This document shows, piece after piece, positions 10,275 to 20,922 of a DNA stretch of 64,000 nucleotides. Below the pieces are notes generated by a model. It was not told where the DNA came from. It searched no databases and saw only the letters and a list, made by a program, of their open reading frames with translations. Each line of letters starts with the position of its first letter. Within the stretch, counting starts at the first letter, position 1. A program made the translations under genes and the position numbers. The stretch spans positions 46,683,001 to 46,747,000 of the forward strand of contig CM074858.1 of the NCBI GenBank assembly GCA_037501455.1, in the 5' to 3' direction. The DNA comes from Lantana camara (taxonomy: Eukaryota; Streptophyta; Magnoliopsida; Lamiales; Verbenaceae).

Positions 10275-10827
10275 TTATCCTTGAGGATATGTTAGACTTC
10301 GATATGGGTAAGATAGAAGCTATGGACCTAACTTTGGGATAGATGGTTTAAGGGTATTCGGGGAGGTCAAGCTCGACTAAGTAAAAAGAGTTGATTCGTC
10401 GAATGAAGATTATGGGAAATGATGAAAGATCGAAGAAGACTGGAAGCAGGACAAGTCAGAAGGGAATAAAGAATAAAATCCTTAGAGGATCTATCAATTG
10501 CTTTGTTGGGGTACCCTGAACAGTTTAAAGACAAGTCGAGCACTAAACTCACTTTCGGGACAGATCATGCATTGGACCACACAACTCACAGCTCTAAAAT
10601 ATGCAATTACGGTGAACGGTACCTGAAGCATCCATGATATATGCATCCATGCAAATTTAACTTAAATAATTTTTATGTTAGGTGCTTTGATTCCTTATCA
10701 TGTTAAATTATTTGGAGTAATTGATAATCAACTTGGATGATATCTATTACCTGGTTTGGGTGTCTTACGTGACTTTAACTATTGTTTTGTGTTGAGTATT
10801 GGAGACTTCCTTGCTTTGTTGTTATTT

Positions 10828-11020
10828 GTAAGAGACAAAGATTCTCTTATTTTTGTTCGAGAGACGGGGTGCTCTCTTTGCTTGCGAGAGACGGGGTTCT
10901 CTCATTGCTACTTGAGAGACGGGGTTCTCTCATTGTTGTTGGAGAAACGGGGTTCTCTCATTGTTGCTCGAGAGGCGGGGTTCTCTCCTTGTTATTTGCG
11001 AGAGACGGGGAATCTCTCAT
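10828..11020 (+). repeat. Array of about seven GAGAGA...TCTCTC hairpins, LARD1
   Basis: Units of about 30 bp, each with GAGAGA-CGGGGT-TCTCTC or a close variant, separated by T-rich spacers such as ATTGTTGTT. The first unit (AAGAGACAAAGATTCTCTT) is the most diverged. The array is open in two reading frames, giving repetitive RETGFS/RDGVLS peptides, but copy number and frame are not conserved (seven in LARD3, four in LARD2), so a structural role is likelier than a coding one. Confidence 0.8.
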
Positions 11021-11040
11021 TGTTTATTTGGGCGAGTAGT

Positions 11041-11075
11041 GAATCCGAGGACGGATTCTTTGAAGGGGGAGAGGT
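11041..11075 (+). promoter_or_regulatory. Pre-PPT hairpin and polypurine tract, LARD1
   Basis: GAATCCG-AGGA-CGGATTC at 11041-11058 is identical to that of TekB and LARD2. GAAGGGGGAGAGGT (11062-11075) abuts the LTR start. Identity with TekB suggests these signals are recognised by the same machinery. Confidence 0.8.
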
Positions 11076-14000
11076 TGTAACGCCCCCATTTTTCATTCAT
11101 TCAAATATGTCATATGTGTTTATAAATTGTGCAATTAAATTATTTAATTATGTGATTAATTATTTAGGAGTGTTTTAAATATTAAATTTTTTTATAAATT
11201 GTTATTAGTTTGTTTTATTTTATTTCATTAAATTGGAATTTATTTAAATTGATGATTAAGAATTAATGTTAATTAATCATGTTTTAATTATGATAATTAA
11301 TTAATTTCTAATAACCGTTGACTTTCACTAAATTAAAAATAGAATTTAAATTTGTTTATTTAATTTGGAATGTTAAGAATTGTTAATGCATTGTTCTTAC
11401 ATGACTTAAACGCGCTTCGTTCTTATATGATTTGATATCGAAAATTCATGAAAATTTAGTATGTTGTAGATTTATGTGTTATGAACATGTTTACATGCTC
11501 GTTTTATGTTTTCGATTTCGTTTGACGTGGTAACGAATTTATTTTGAATTGTGGAACCAAATCGGGGGCTAACGGGCAATTAGCGCACCCTTGGTTCCGT
11601 ATGTGATATCTTGAGTTAGGAAACTCAGATTTGAGTTTTGTCAACTTTGCTGAACTCGTAACGAAAATTCGAGTTCAATGAACTTAGCCTCATATTTTTC
11701 TAAGACCATTTGAACCCCTGAAATCCAACTGAAAACTGAAACGAATGCAAAATTGCCACATTTTACCAAAAGAGCCATATCTTATTCAAACCTTGACCAA
11801 ACTAACTATGGTTTGATTCTTTAGAACCCTAACTCAACCCTCTAACCATCCTTTATCATCCCAAACCGAGATCACCCTCATCACTTGGAGAAAATTCAGC
11901 CAAAACCCTCTGCTCTCCAGTTTTCCCGTAACTCAAGCCAACCCTTGGAGATTCAAGCTCAAATCTCTTCCAAACCTTCATTAATAAACAAGGTAAGCTT
12001 AGGGTTGTATTTAAATTCATTTAGATTGATTTTGATCCATTCATCCCCAAATTTGAGCTTGCTTTGATGGAGTTTGATGATTATGAGTGAATAGTTAGGT
12101 TATAGATGAATTTCTTGATCTCTTGGATTGCTTGATGACTTTGATTGTTTTAAAGCTTGAAAGTGATCATCGTAACTCCCTTATTTCAACTATGATCATG
12201 TATTTTGTGGTAGTTGGCTATTAAATGAGTTACCCTTAATGAATTTATTATGAAATGCATGAAAATGGGACTGAATTCTTCCTCTCTCTCGATGTACTGC
12301 TGCTGTGTTTTAGGATAGTAATTGTTGTCAATTGTTGATCATTTTTGCCTTGCTTACTGCACCTACATACCAGATCATGTTGAGTAGGAGTTGGAGTGGT
12401 TGTGCCCTGTTTTTGTGAGGTTTTGTCTCTGTTTTTGGCCTGAAATGCTGTTGTCAATCGCTGCTCTTTTCCTTGCTTTGTTGCTGTCCATTTTCAGTCG
12501 ATTTGTGGGAGTATTTGAACTGTTTTGCTGCTGAGTTTGTTCCCTTGAATGCCTGCTACCTGCTGCTGTGAATTAGTGCCTTTGAAATAGGGATATAAGC
12601 TTTGTCCTGCTGCTGCCTACGCGTCTGTATGGCCGGGGAGATTTTTAAGCATGAAAGCACCCGGCCGGGGAGCCTTATTACAGAAGCTCCTGATGTGATT
12701 TTTGTGAAATTCTTGCAAGTTGGTGCATGATCTTGTTTGATCTTTGGCAGGCAATGGAGATGTATATATTATGTGTATAATTTGCATGCATGCTTGGAGT
12801 GAGTGTGTACGTGTAACTATACCTATATGTATATGTATACTTTGAATTGGCTTGGGAATGTGTATAGTTTGTATTTCATGAAGGTGGTTATTCTATATAT
12901 TTGCATGCATGTATTATGTAATATACATATATATATATACATAGATGTATGTTTTATAATTTTCATGCATGTATTACGTAATATAAATATATATCTATAT
13001 ATATGTATGTTTTACATTTGCATGCATGTTGTGAATATATATATATATATATTTGCATGCATTTTGTTGAAATTAATTGTTTAATTTATTTGAAGTTTAG
13101 AATTAAATTGTTACCTATTTCATGTTCTTATCTAATTTCCAATCATGAATTAAATGTAATTATTTGTCTATTCTATGATTGTAAATGTGTTATAGTACGT
13201 GATATGATTGTTATTTGAAATTCTTAGATTGAATTGATATGAAATGTAGAATTTATGAACTTAATGAATATGAGCGCCTCCTTGAACGAATGAATGGCTT
13301 GTTTATATGGTTTAAGTGCATTAATGGTGCACATGAACATGTTCATTCCATAATATTATCTTTTAGGCATTCATATCATGTTCATTGCATGCCGTGCGTC
13401 ATATATGGTTCATTTGGAGCCTTGAGTCTCAGAATACTTTACGTTGTCCTTTGTATAGTTTTCTCCAAGGCGGAGATGCCGGGTTCATAGGTCACTTTCA
13501 AGTCTTCTTGTCTTCTTGGTTTTGTTCGATAAGAGGCGTACAGGTGGGTTTCTCTACTATTTAGAAAAATGACCCTATATACTCCCAACGTGTAAAGATT
13601 TCGGCTAAAACTATTATATGTATATCGAGTCGTTTTCAAGAGTAAATGATTTCAACGTAAAGCCTTTGTTTTATGAACATACCAAATGTTTTGGCGAGAA
13701 TGAATGAATGAATGCACAAAATGGGGCCCAGGGACTTGGTGTGAGTGGTGACCCGAGGAGGGATGGGCTGATGGTGATCCCTCACACTAGTCCCACCAAT
13801 GAACGGCGTAACCGGACCTTGTTATGAGTTAGCAAGGAATGGACGCTGAGTGCCATCTGGGGAGTCATGTTCCCCTTTTGGTCAATGAATGGATGGTTCG
13901 GGCCGATCACCCGGCCATCAAACGGAGGGAGAAGGTGTAAATGTTAATGAATGTGCACGAAAGAATGTTATGCATGAAAAGAAAGAAAGAATGAATGTTT

Positions 14001-14700
14001 AATGAACTACACAAGGTGTTGGCTGGAGATAATGCACGCCCACTCGCCGGGCCACAAACGACCTAATGAAAAATGAACGTTATAATCCCTTTTGATGACT
14101 TATTTATTTCACCCACTTGGGAGATGCTCTAACAACCTCATTTGGGATTATAACATGCATGTGACTGTTTAAATATTGTTGTATATGTTACTTATGCCTC
14201 GTTTTATACCCACCAGTCTCGTATAGACTGAACCCGGATTGTTTTCAATGTTCTTGTAGGTTTGGAGTGCTAGGCGGGAAGTCAAGTCTAGTTAAACTTA
14301 CGGTTAAGTCAGAGTCTGTTCGTCTTCATTTTGAACCATGATTTGTTTAAGTTGGAGAATGTATGATTTGTATTGATTGTTACCACTACCATGAATTATG
14401 AATGAGTTTATAAGAACCGTATTTGAAGTACTATGATTCTATTGATTTTCGGGATTAGGTATCTATGCTAGTTGAACCTGTTGCTATTTGCTTATCTTGA
14501 TATCTATGTATGTACCTTGCTTTCGCATTGATGATATTTCTGTTTTATGGTCTCTATGGTTGCGAAAGTTAGCTCCTGCCTAGCTTAGCGAGTGTGTAGG
14601 TCCCCGTTCTCCGGGATTTAGCTCGGGTACGGATTGTCCGTTTCATATTCGGGCCGGGTCTCGGTGCGGGGGATATGGTACCTTGCGCTCGGGTACTACA
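11076..14700 (+). repeat. 3' LTR of LARD1 (3625 bp)
   Basis: TGTAACGCCCCC to GGGTACTACA. U3 hairpin AAACTCA-GATT-TGAGTTT (11631-11648). Splice-like junctions: donor after 11992 (AAG|GTAAGC), acceptor before 13459 (TGTATAG|), donor after 13543 (ACAG|GTGGGT), acceptor before 14260 (TTCTTGTAG|). GGCCGGGGAG motifs at 12628-12680. AT-rich repeats of about 60 bp with GCATGCATG at 12900-13060. Hairpin CAGTCT...AGACTG at 14214-14230 and long-range arms at 14269-14278 and 14575-14584. Short frames inside are not conserved. No gene. Confidence 0.87.
12900..13060 (+). repeat. Three AT-rich tandem units of about 60 bp, each with CATGCATG
   Basis: Units starting near 12900, 12961 and 13017 share TTKCATGCATG, TATTAYGTAATATA and TATGTTTTA blocks joined by (AT)n. 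CATGCATG is the RY/Sph motif known as a B3-domain factor site. Located in the predicted first leader intron of the LTR. Confidence 0.6.
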
Positions 14701-15600
14701 TTGCCTTTGCTCCTGTTATTTCTTTTATTCGGTATTTAGGTTTGTATAATTGATATTCTTTCTCACTTTTGGATACTCTTGCTACTACTTTTATTTCCTT
14801 ATGGCTAACCTCTTTAATTTCCAATGCAATGTGCCCTCCTTTTACTTGGAATTTGTGACTTGTGTGTTAATTGTTGGATGCATGTTGATTGTCAATTACC
14901 TGCGCACTTGATCCGTGTTTCTAGTCACTTGTTCAGGTTTTGGATTTTTTTCTAGCACATTGCCGGTTTTTCGTCTAATCAAGGAGTTTTCTTGCCTTTA
15001 ATTCTTTCATTTGCATGAGGTCATTACAATATTTTAGTGTGGGGAGGAACTGTCTGTGTCTGTGTTTGTTAGGAGTTTTATTGAAGATTTGCAGGTTTAG
15101 ATGTAGTTGCACTTGTGAGTGGCTAAAAATTGAGTAATTGTGAAAATTTGTGAAAATTTTCCCTCGTTTTGAACTTTTTCTTGAAGTTTGATTGTTGAGC
15201 TTATGCTAGAATAAGCTAGGCTTTTTGAATTGAGGAGAATTGCATGAGATTTGATGATTTAGTGTGTGAGTATGCCCTTATATTTAGAGCACTTTTGAAC
15301 GAGATAATGTACTTTGCTTCGAAAGATAAGTTGATAATTTCGTAATGCCTCTAAGATTTGATGATTCGTTGTCGGAGGATTATAAGCCTTTTAATGTTTA
15401 GCCGTTTTTCACTAAATAATGTAAACTTATTGACCCTGCTGAGCCTAATTGTTGTGCAACGAATTTTCGTAGCCGCATTATAAGCCAATGCACAGCATAG
15501 AAATACCTACCTTGATAATTTTTACACCAAGGCTTGCTCGTTTGATTTGTACGGGAATTATCTATCTCTTGACCCCTTTTTATTGTTCTTGTGATTGAAA

Positions 15601-15715
15601 TTGAGAGGATATTATAAAGAAAAAGAATGAGAAAAGTGTGAAATAAAGTAAGATAGAAAAAAAAAAAAGAAAAGAAAGAAGAAAGAGCAAAAGAGAAAAG
15701 AAAAGAAAACTATGC
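15601..15715 (+). repeat. Purine-rich low-complexity tract
   Basis: A long A/G-dominated run including a 13-A run and many GAAAA words. The 88-codon frame on the other strand (15580-15846) is only its S/L/F-rich shadow. Confidence 0.7.
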
Positions 15716-16377
15716 AAAGTGTGAATTTGAGAGTGTAGGATTAAATTGAAGAGTTGGGGCGATTTTCGTATTAATGGCGAATGGAAGTGTTTCGTGTTTT
15801 GAATAGATTGAATTATGTAAGCTTGATGAGTAGCCACTTGATCCAAATTTCCATAACCTTACCCTAAGCTTACATTACATGCCCGAAAGACCTACTGATC
15901 CTAAGTCTTGATTTAATTCCATTAGTGGAGATAGGTGCGAAAAGTGTATTCCGAAGTTGATGATTAGAGTTAGGAGGAAATTGTGAATTTGTCATTCCAA
16001 TTTTTGTACATTGTTTCGTTTTGTTCGCACACTACAGAAGGGTATATTTTGCATGCTAATTTTTGAGGATCTTATGTCTATGCGTATTTGATTTGATTAG
16101 CTAGACTTGTTAGGCGAAGGTTTAATGATTTCTTTGAGGAGATGGTTTGATGACGATGTGTTTTCTTGATTTCCGTATTACTCGAGGATGAGCAATATTC
16201 AAGTGTGGGGGATTTTGTTATGTGTAGAAATTGCATGATTTTGAGTGTTAATTAGATTATATTTTGGTGTCGTTTGATGCGTTTATGTGTTTATTTTGCT
16301 CCGTTTAATTGATTTTTAGAGTTGGAGTTACGAAACGGCGAAGCGAAGCAATTTCACACGTTTTTGGAGGAAAATAG

Positions 16378-16676
16378 GGTAACCCCCGTTATCAAGTAAG
16401 AGGGCAATTTCCGTAACTTCTGTTAATGGATATAGGAGCATCACCTGAGGGGAAAGAAGGGAGTAACGCCCGTTACTCCATGGCAGTACAGATCTGGTAA
16501 CGCCCGTTATCAGAGGCAGGAGGAGATGATTTCTGATGTGGGAAAGGTAACGCCCGTTATCCTTGGACTGAAGAGAAGCGGTAACGCCCATTACCACTTA
16601 TAAAAGCGCAGGCACGATTTAGCCTTGTAACCGGCGTTAACAAGAAATGCATGGGGATAGGTAACGCTCGTTACCT
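16378..16676 (+). repeat. Eight dispersed GTAACG-CC-CGTTAC palindromes
   Basis: Best units: GAGTAACGCCCGTTACTC (16461-16478) and AGGTAACGCTCGTTACCT (16659-16676). Their outer three bases differ but remain complementary within each unit. Others start near 16378, 16412, 16496, 16546, 16580 and 16626. Non-palindromic sequence of 20-40 bp separates them. Confidence 0.85.
16599..16606 (+). promoter_or_regulatory. TATA box of the Athila-like LTR
   Basis: TATAAAAG in a GC-richer context (CCACTTATAAAAGCGCAGG), a canonical plant TATA form, just after palindrome unit six. Confidence 0.6.
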
Positions 16677-16727
16677 CTGTCGGCGAGAGATTTTAGGGCT
16701 GATATTTATGTGCGTTTAGAGTCTTAT

Positions 16728-19178
16728 TGTAACGCCCCGACTTTTCAGTCGTACAGGTATGACGTATCTGTTTACCAATTTGCGCAAATTAATTGTTTAT
16801 AAGTGTTTTAAATATTTAATTTTAATATAAATTGTTATTATTTTATTTTATTTCATTTTATTATTTTGTTTTATTACATTAATTAATATATTTAATTAAT
16901 AATCAAGTGATAATGATAATTAATTACGTCTCTAATTATATTAATTAAATCCAATATTAAATCGTTGACTTTTATTTATTTAAAAATAGAATTTAAATTT
17001 GTTTTAAATTTGGAAATGTTATGAATTGTTTTTGAGTGATTTAATCGTGCTTCGTTCTTATATGATTTTATATCGAAATTTCATGAAAATTTAGTATGTC
17101 GTAGATTTATGTGTTATGAACATGTCTATATGCTCCTTTTATGTTTTCGATCTCGTTTTACGTGGTAACGAATTCATTTTGAGTTGTGGAACCAAATCGG
17201 GGGCTAACAGGCAATTAGAGCACCCTTGGTTCCATATGTGATATCTTGAGCTCGGAATCTCGGAATTGAGTTCTGTCACCTTCAATGAACTCGTATCGAG
17301 GATTCGAGTTTGATGGAACAAGCCTCATATTTTTCTAAATACGTTTGAACCTCCGAAATTTGACCGAGACAAGTTTCGTTCGCAGATTTGCCACCTTTAG
17401 CCATTTTCTTCATAACTTAGCCAATATTCCACCAAATTATGCAAACTTGGGACCCACAAGCTCACAACTTGAAGATCTATCTGATACCACCTCTCTCATT
17501 TCATTCCCAACACGAGAGAGAGAGGATTTAGCTGCAAACTTCGAAGAAAAACACTATTCCCATCACTAATCGAAATTTGGAGATTTTGAGCTCTAATCTC
17601 TTCCAAACTCCAACCAATTCAATAGGTGAGTATATATTTGTGATCTATATTCATTCCTGGTCATTTTAATCCATGAATCCCTAAATTTGAGTTAGAATTG
17701 ATGGAGATTTGAATATGTGGTTGTATAGCTAGGTTATTTGAAGAATATGTGATTTCTTGGAATCCTTTGGTTTAAATCTTGATATGAAGCTTTATATGAA
17801 CTCCTTGTGCCTCATTTATTGTTGTGTGAACTGGTGTTAAGTGGTGGTTAGGTGTATAATGTTCCACCATTTTTGTACGACTTAAAAGCTTGAAGGTTTT
17901 ATGGTTTTGTTCAATGTTTTCCTTGCTGCTGCTCTAAGGTGAGTTTGTAGGTTGAGTCCTACCTTCTTGCCTGCTTCTTCGTGCTGTTTTTGCTATTGTT
18001 TTGTTGCAGTGAGCTGCTGCTACTTGCTTGCTTCTGCTGCTGTTGTATTTTGGTGAGAAACAAGGGATGAAGATGCTTACTGCTGCTGTTCCTTCGATCT
18101 GTACACTCTCCCGGGCGGGGAGAGTTGAACTTGGAGAGTCCCCGGCCGGGGACTTCCTTGCTGCACCTACTGTAACCTTCTCCCCGGGTCGGGGAGATTT
18201 GTATAGAAATTCTCCCCGGGCTGGGAGTGCTTATTTGAGTTCGATAGCTGCAGTTTGTTCTTGTGTGTGTTATACATACATATATATGTATATATATATA
18301 CCTAATATTTGTGTATTATAGGTTCATGCATGCATGTTTGTGGTGTGCGTGTGTATTACATGCATTTTGCATGCATGAAATATTATGATTGTTATATGTT
18401 TGTGCATTGTATATATATATGTTAATGCATATACGTGCTTCTAATATATATATATATATATTTAGATATTGATATGATTATATATTATTTAAATGCATGA
18501 TTAATTATAAATATTAAGTATTGTTTAATTTACGTAATATTAGAATTTAATTGTTATCTATTTCACGTTATTTAATTACCGATCATGACTTGAACGTTTT
18601 TATTTGCCTATTTTCTAATGGTAAACGTGAAATAGTACGTGTTATGATCGTTATATGAAATTCTTGGATTCATTTGAAATGAATTTCTGAGACTAAAGTG
18701 GTATGATATGTATTGAATTAATATGAAATCTAAGTGCTATTATTTAAGGATTTGAGTGGTATGATATTATTTCATGAAGTGTGGCCTTTAAATTGTGGAG
18801 TTTGATGCTATGAATTATGGATTTAAATTATGCAATGACTTGATACGTTTTATATGAGCTAGGAACTTGGTATATTTAAGATTTAATTGTTATATAAAAT
18901 TCATTACTTGAATTGCTATGAATTATGAAACGTTTGAATATGAAACCTTCATGTATGGAACATGTTGAATGAAATACTTCGTAGTTTGGCTTCTTGACAT
19001 GATTTATACCTCATATGCATCTCATATCATGTGCATAACATGCCGTGCTTCATATATGGTTCATTTGGAGTCTTGAGTCTCACATATGCACCATGTCGTT
19101 TCTTGTACAGTTTTCTCCAGGGCGAAGATGCCGGGTTTATAGGACACCTCAAGTCTTTCTTTTCTCCTTGGTATTGTC
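16728..19178 (+). repeat. LARD2 5' LTR, first part
   Basis: TGTAACGCCCCGAC start; CAGGTATG at 16754-16761; donor-like TAG|GTGAGT after 17625; four CCCCGG palindromes at 18106-18230, the best a perfect 18-bp one at 18137-18154; CATGCATG clusters just after; acceptor-like CTTGTACAG| before 19111. The LTR is cut by LARD3 after GGTATTGTC at 19178 and resumes at 42220. The 97-codon frame 18028-18321 only spans the palindromes. Confidence 0.85.
18106..18230 (+). repeat. Palindrome cassette of LARD2 LTR
   Basis: Four units with arms CTCTCCC/GGGAGAG, AGTCCCCGG/CCGGGGACT (18137-18154), TCTCCCC/GGGGAGA and TCTCCCCGGGCTGGGAG. Flanking arm bases change together within each unit. Confidence 0.8.
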
Positions 19179-20867
19179 TGTAACGCCCCGGTTTTCATTC
19201 GTATAGTATGACGTATGTGTTTACGTAATTGCGCGTTTAAATTATTTAATTATGTAATTAATGGTTTATTGTAATTATATTTTAATTAATCATATTAATT
19301 ATATTTATTTCGTTGTACTTTAATCAAATTTAAAATGGAATTTAATTTTATAATTGAAATATTTGAATATGAATTTAATTGAATTCTTGAATGTTTTGCA
19401 CATATGTGTTTTGATCGCGTGTCGTTTCTATCTGATTTGATTCCGAAATTTAGTGAAAATTTAGTATTTGATAGATTTATGTGTTATGAACATGTTTATA
19501 TGATCATTTTATGTTTTCGACCCTGTTTGGTGTGTTAACGAATTTTATTTTGGGAACGAGAACAAGTCGGGTGCTAAAGAGCTTTCGGCACACCTCTGGT
19601 TCCGGACGGCGTATCTTGAGCAAGGGAATTCGGATGCGAATTCTGGAAGTGGATTTGGACTCTTAATGAAGAATGGAAGCTAGAGAAATTGGCCTCATAT
19701 TTTTCTAATCCCGTTTGAACACCCGTATTTCGCCCTAAAAACGACCTGTGTGATAGATTCGCCACCTTTTACAGTTTTGGCCATAACTAATTCATTTCTT
19801 AACCTTTTAATCTCAAACTTGGACCCACTCAACCCTAATTAATCCCTCTACCACCCCATTACCCCCTCATTTCGTTCAGCAAGAGAGAGAGAGAGAGAGA
19901 GAGAGATCAGGTGGGAACCGAAGCAAAAAGAAGGAAGAAAAAGGAAGAGGGATGCCACTATTCATTCTCATGTTTTGAACTCGATTCACCTCCAATTCGC
20001 TCCAAATTGGAAAGGTATGTTTATGAATCTATTCTCCATCCTTTCCTCTTTAATTTGACACTTTATTTTCTGAAATTCATGAAGAAATGAGCATAATATG
20101 AAGAACTTGATGAATAGTTAGGTTTAATTTTCATTTCTTAAATCCATGACTTTATTTTTGAATTCCTTGAGGATAAATGCATGAAATATGACCACTCTAG
20201 CTTCATTTACTTGGTCATGGACTTGAATTTGAATTATATGTTACGTATATGGATCCACCATGGCTGCAACTTGAATTTTTGGAGCTTTGAGAATGAATTT
20301 GCCTCTGTGGCCGCTGTTGTGTCGCTTCTGCTGTTACGTGTGTGTTGTGTTGTGTTTATGGTATGTTTTTCTGCATTTTTCCTTTCCTTTAGATTTTGGT
20401 TTGTTGCTGGTTTGATGCCTGAAGAGGTCCCCTGCCATTGCTGCGAAAATGATGAGAAAACAGGGGCTGACTGCTGCAAATTCGCGACTGCTACGCGCAG
20501 TTGCGACCGCGACCTGCAGAAGGTGTTTTTGGGTCGCTCCCGTGACCCAATTTTTGCCAAGTTTCAACTTTTTTGTGCTGGAACTGATGATAGAGCTGAT
20601 GGTAGTGGCCGCGACTCCATTTGTACTGAATTATGGTCACGACCGTGACCTATTTTTGGTGATGCTTCAAACTGTGCTGTTGCAACGTTGCTGCTTTGTT
20701 TCCTTTTTCCATGTTTGATTTCTTTCCTTGCTTTGTTGTGAGAATATAACAACATGTGTATTTGTTATGCATGAAATTAATTGGTGGGTGATTTGCATGC
20801 ATGCAATTTGGTTATATTGTTGTAGCAAATACGTATGTAAGTATATATTATTTGTATGTAAATCTTG

Positions 20868-20922
<55 letters not shown>

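Larger units (their letters stand above)
7936..11075 (+). mobile_element. LARD1 internal region: non-autonomous element without gag-pol
   Basis: Begins within the leader (TGTTGCATTC, equivalent to 23060 in LARD3); the rest of the leader and the 5' LTR lie beyond TekA and outside the window. No protease, RT or integrase motif is readable in any frame. Features shared with LARD2-4 in the same order: an AG before TTATGAAGATA (8041-8048), a conserved frame (8585-8887), a block ending in GGTGACAGGTTC, an internal purine tract (9652-9662), a GGTGAACGGTAC block (10610-10625), a hairpin array (10828-11020), hairpin 11041-11058 and a terminal PPT. It must depend on enzymes from other elements. Confidence 0.8.
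14701..16727 (+). mobile_element. Athila/Tat-like element: 3' untranslated region and partial LTR
   Basis: No reading frame of interest. Diagnostic features are TTTAGTGTGGGGAGGAAC (15033-15050), a CCTTACCCTAAGCTTACATTACA block near 15859-15881 typical of Athila/Tat 3' regions, a long purine tract (15645-15710), and AAGTGTGGGGGAT as PPT (16201-16213) followed by an LTR start at 16216. LARD1 inserted on its left (its LTR ends at 14700) and LARD2 interrupts its LTR at 16728, so it is the oldest layer. Family assignment is from memory of these motifs. Confidence 0.65.
16216..16727 (+). repeat. Athila-like LTR, first 512 bp, cut by LARD2
   Basis: Begins TGTTATGTGTAG after the PPT. Contains eight palindromic units (16378-16676) and TATAAAAG (16599-16606). 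Its right part would lie beyond LARD2 and is outside the window; the five bases before LARD2 are CTTAT. Confidence 0.6.

Noticed and set aside
10756..11178. 140-codon repetitive frame in LARD1 and a 135-codon one at 25562-25969 in LARD3
   Set aside because: Both merely read through the hairpin array. Two frames are open at once, and repeat number and spacing differ between copies.
15580..15846. 88-codon minus-strand frame rich in S, L and F
   Set aside because: Shadow of the purine-rich tract of the Athila-like 3' region.
17345..17569. 74-codon frame with a close counterpart at 47368-47619
   Set aside because: These are the two LTRs of the same element (LARD2), so similarity follows from the LTR duplication. 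The frame is not open in LARD1, LARD3, LARD4 or Tek LTRs, and it lies in predicted exon 1 without other coding signs.
20181..20648. 155-codon frame in the LARD3 5' LTR
   Set aside because: The 3' LTR copy (29442-29666) is stopped early, and the frame runs across the palindrome cassette. Not conserved in LARD4.
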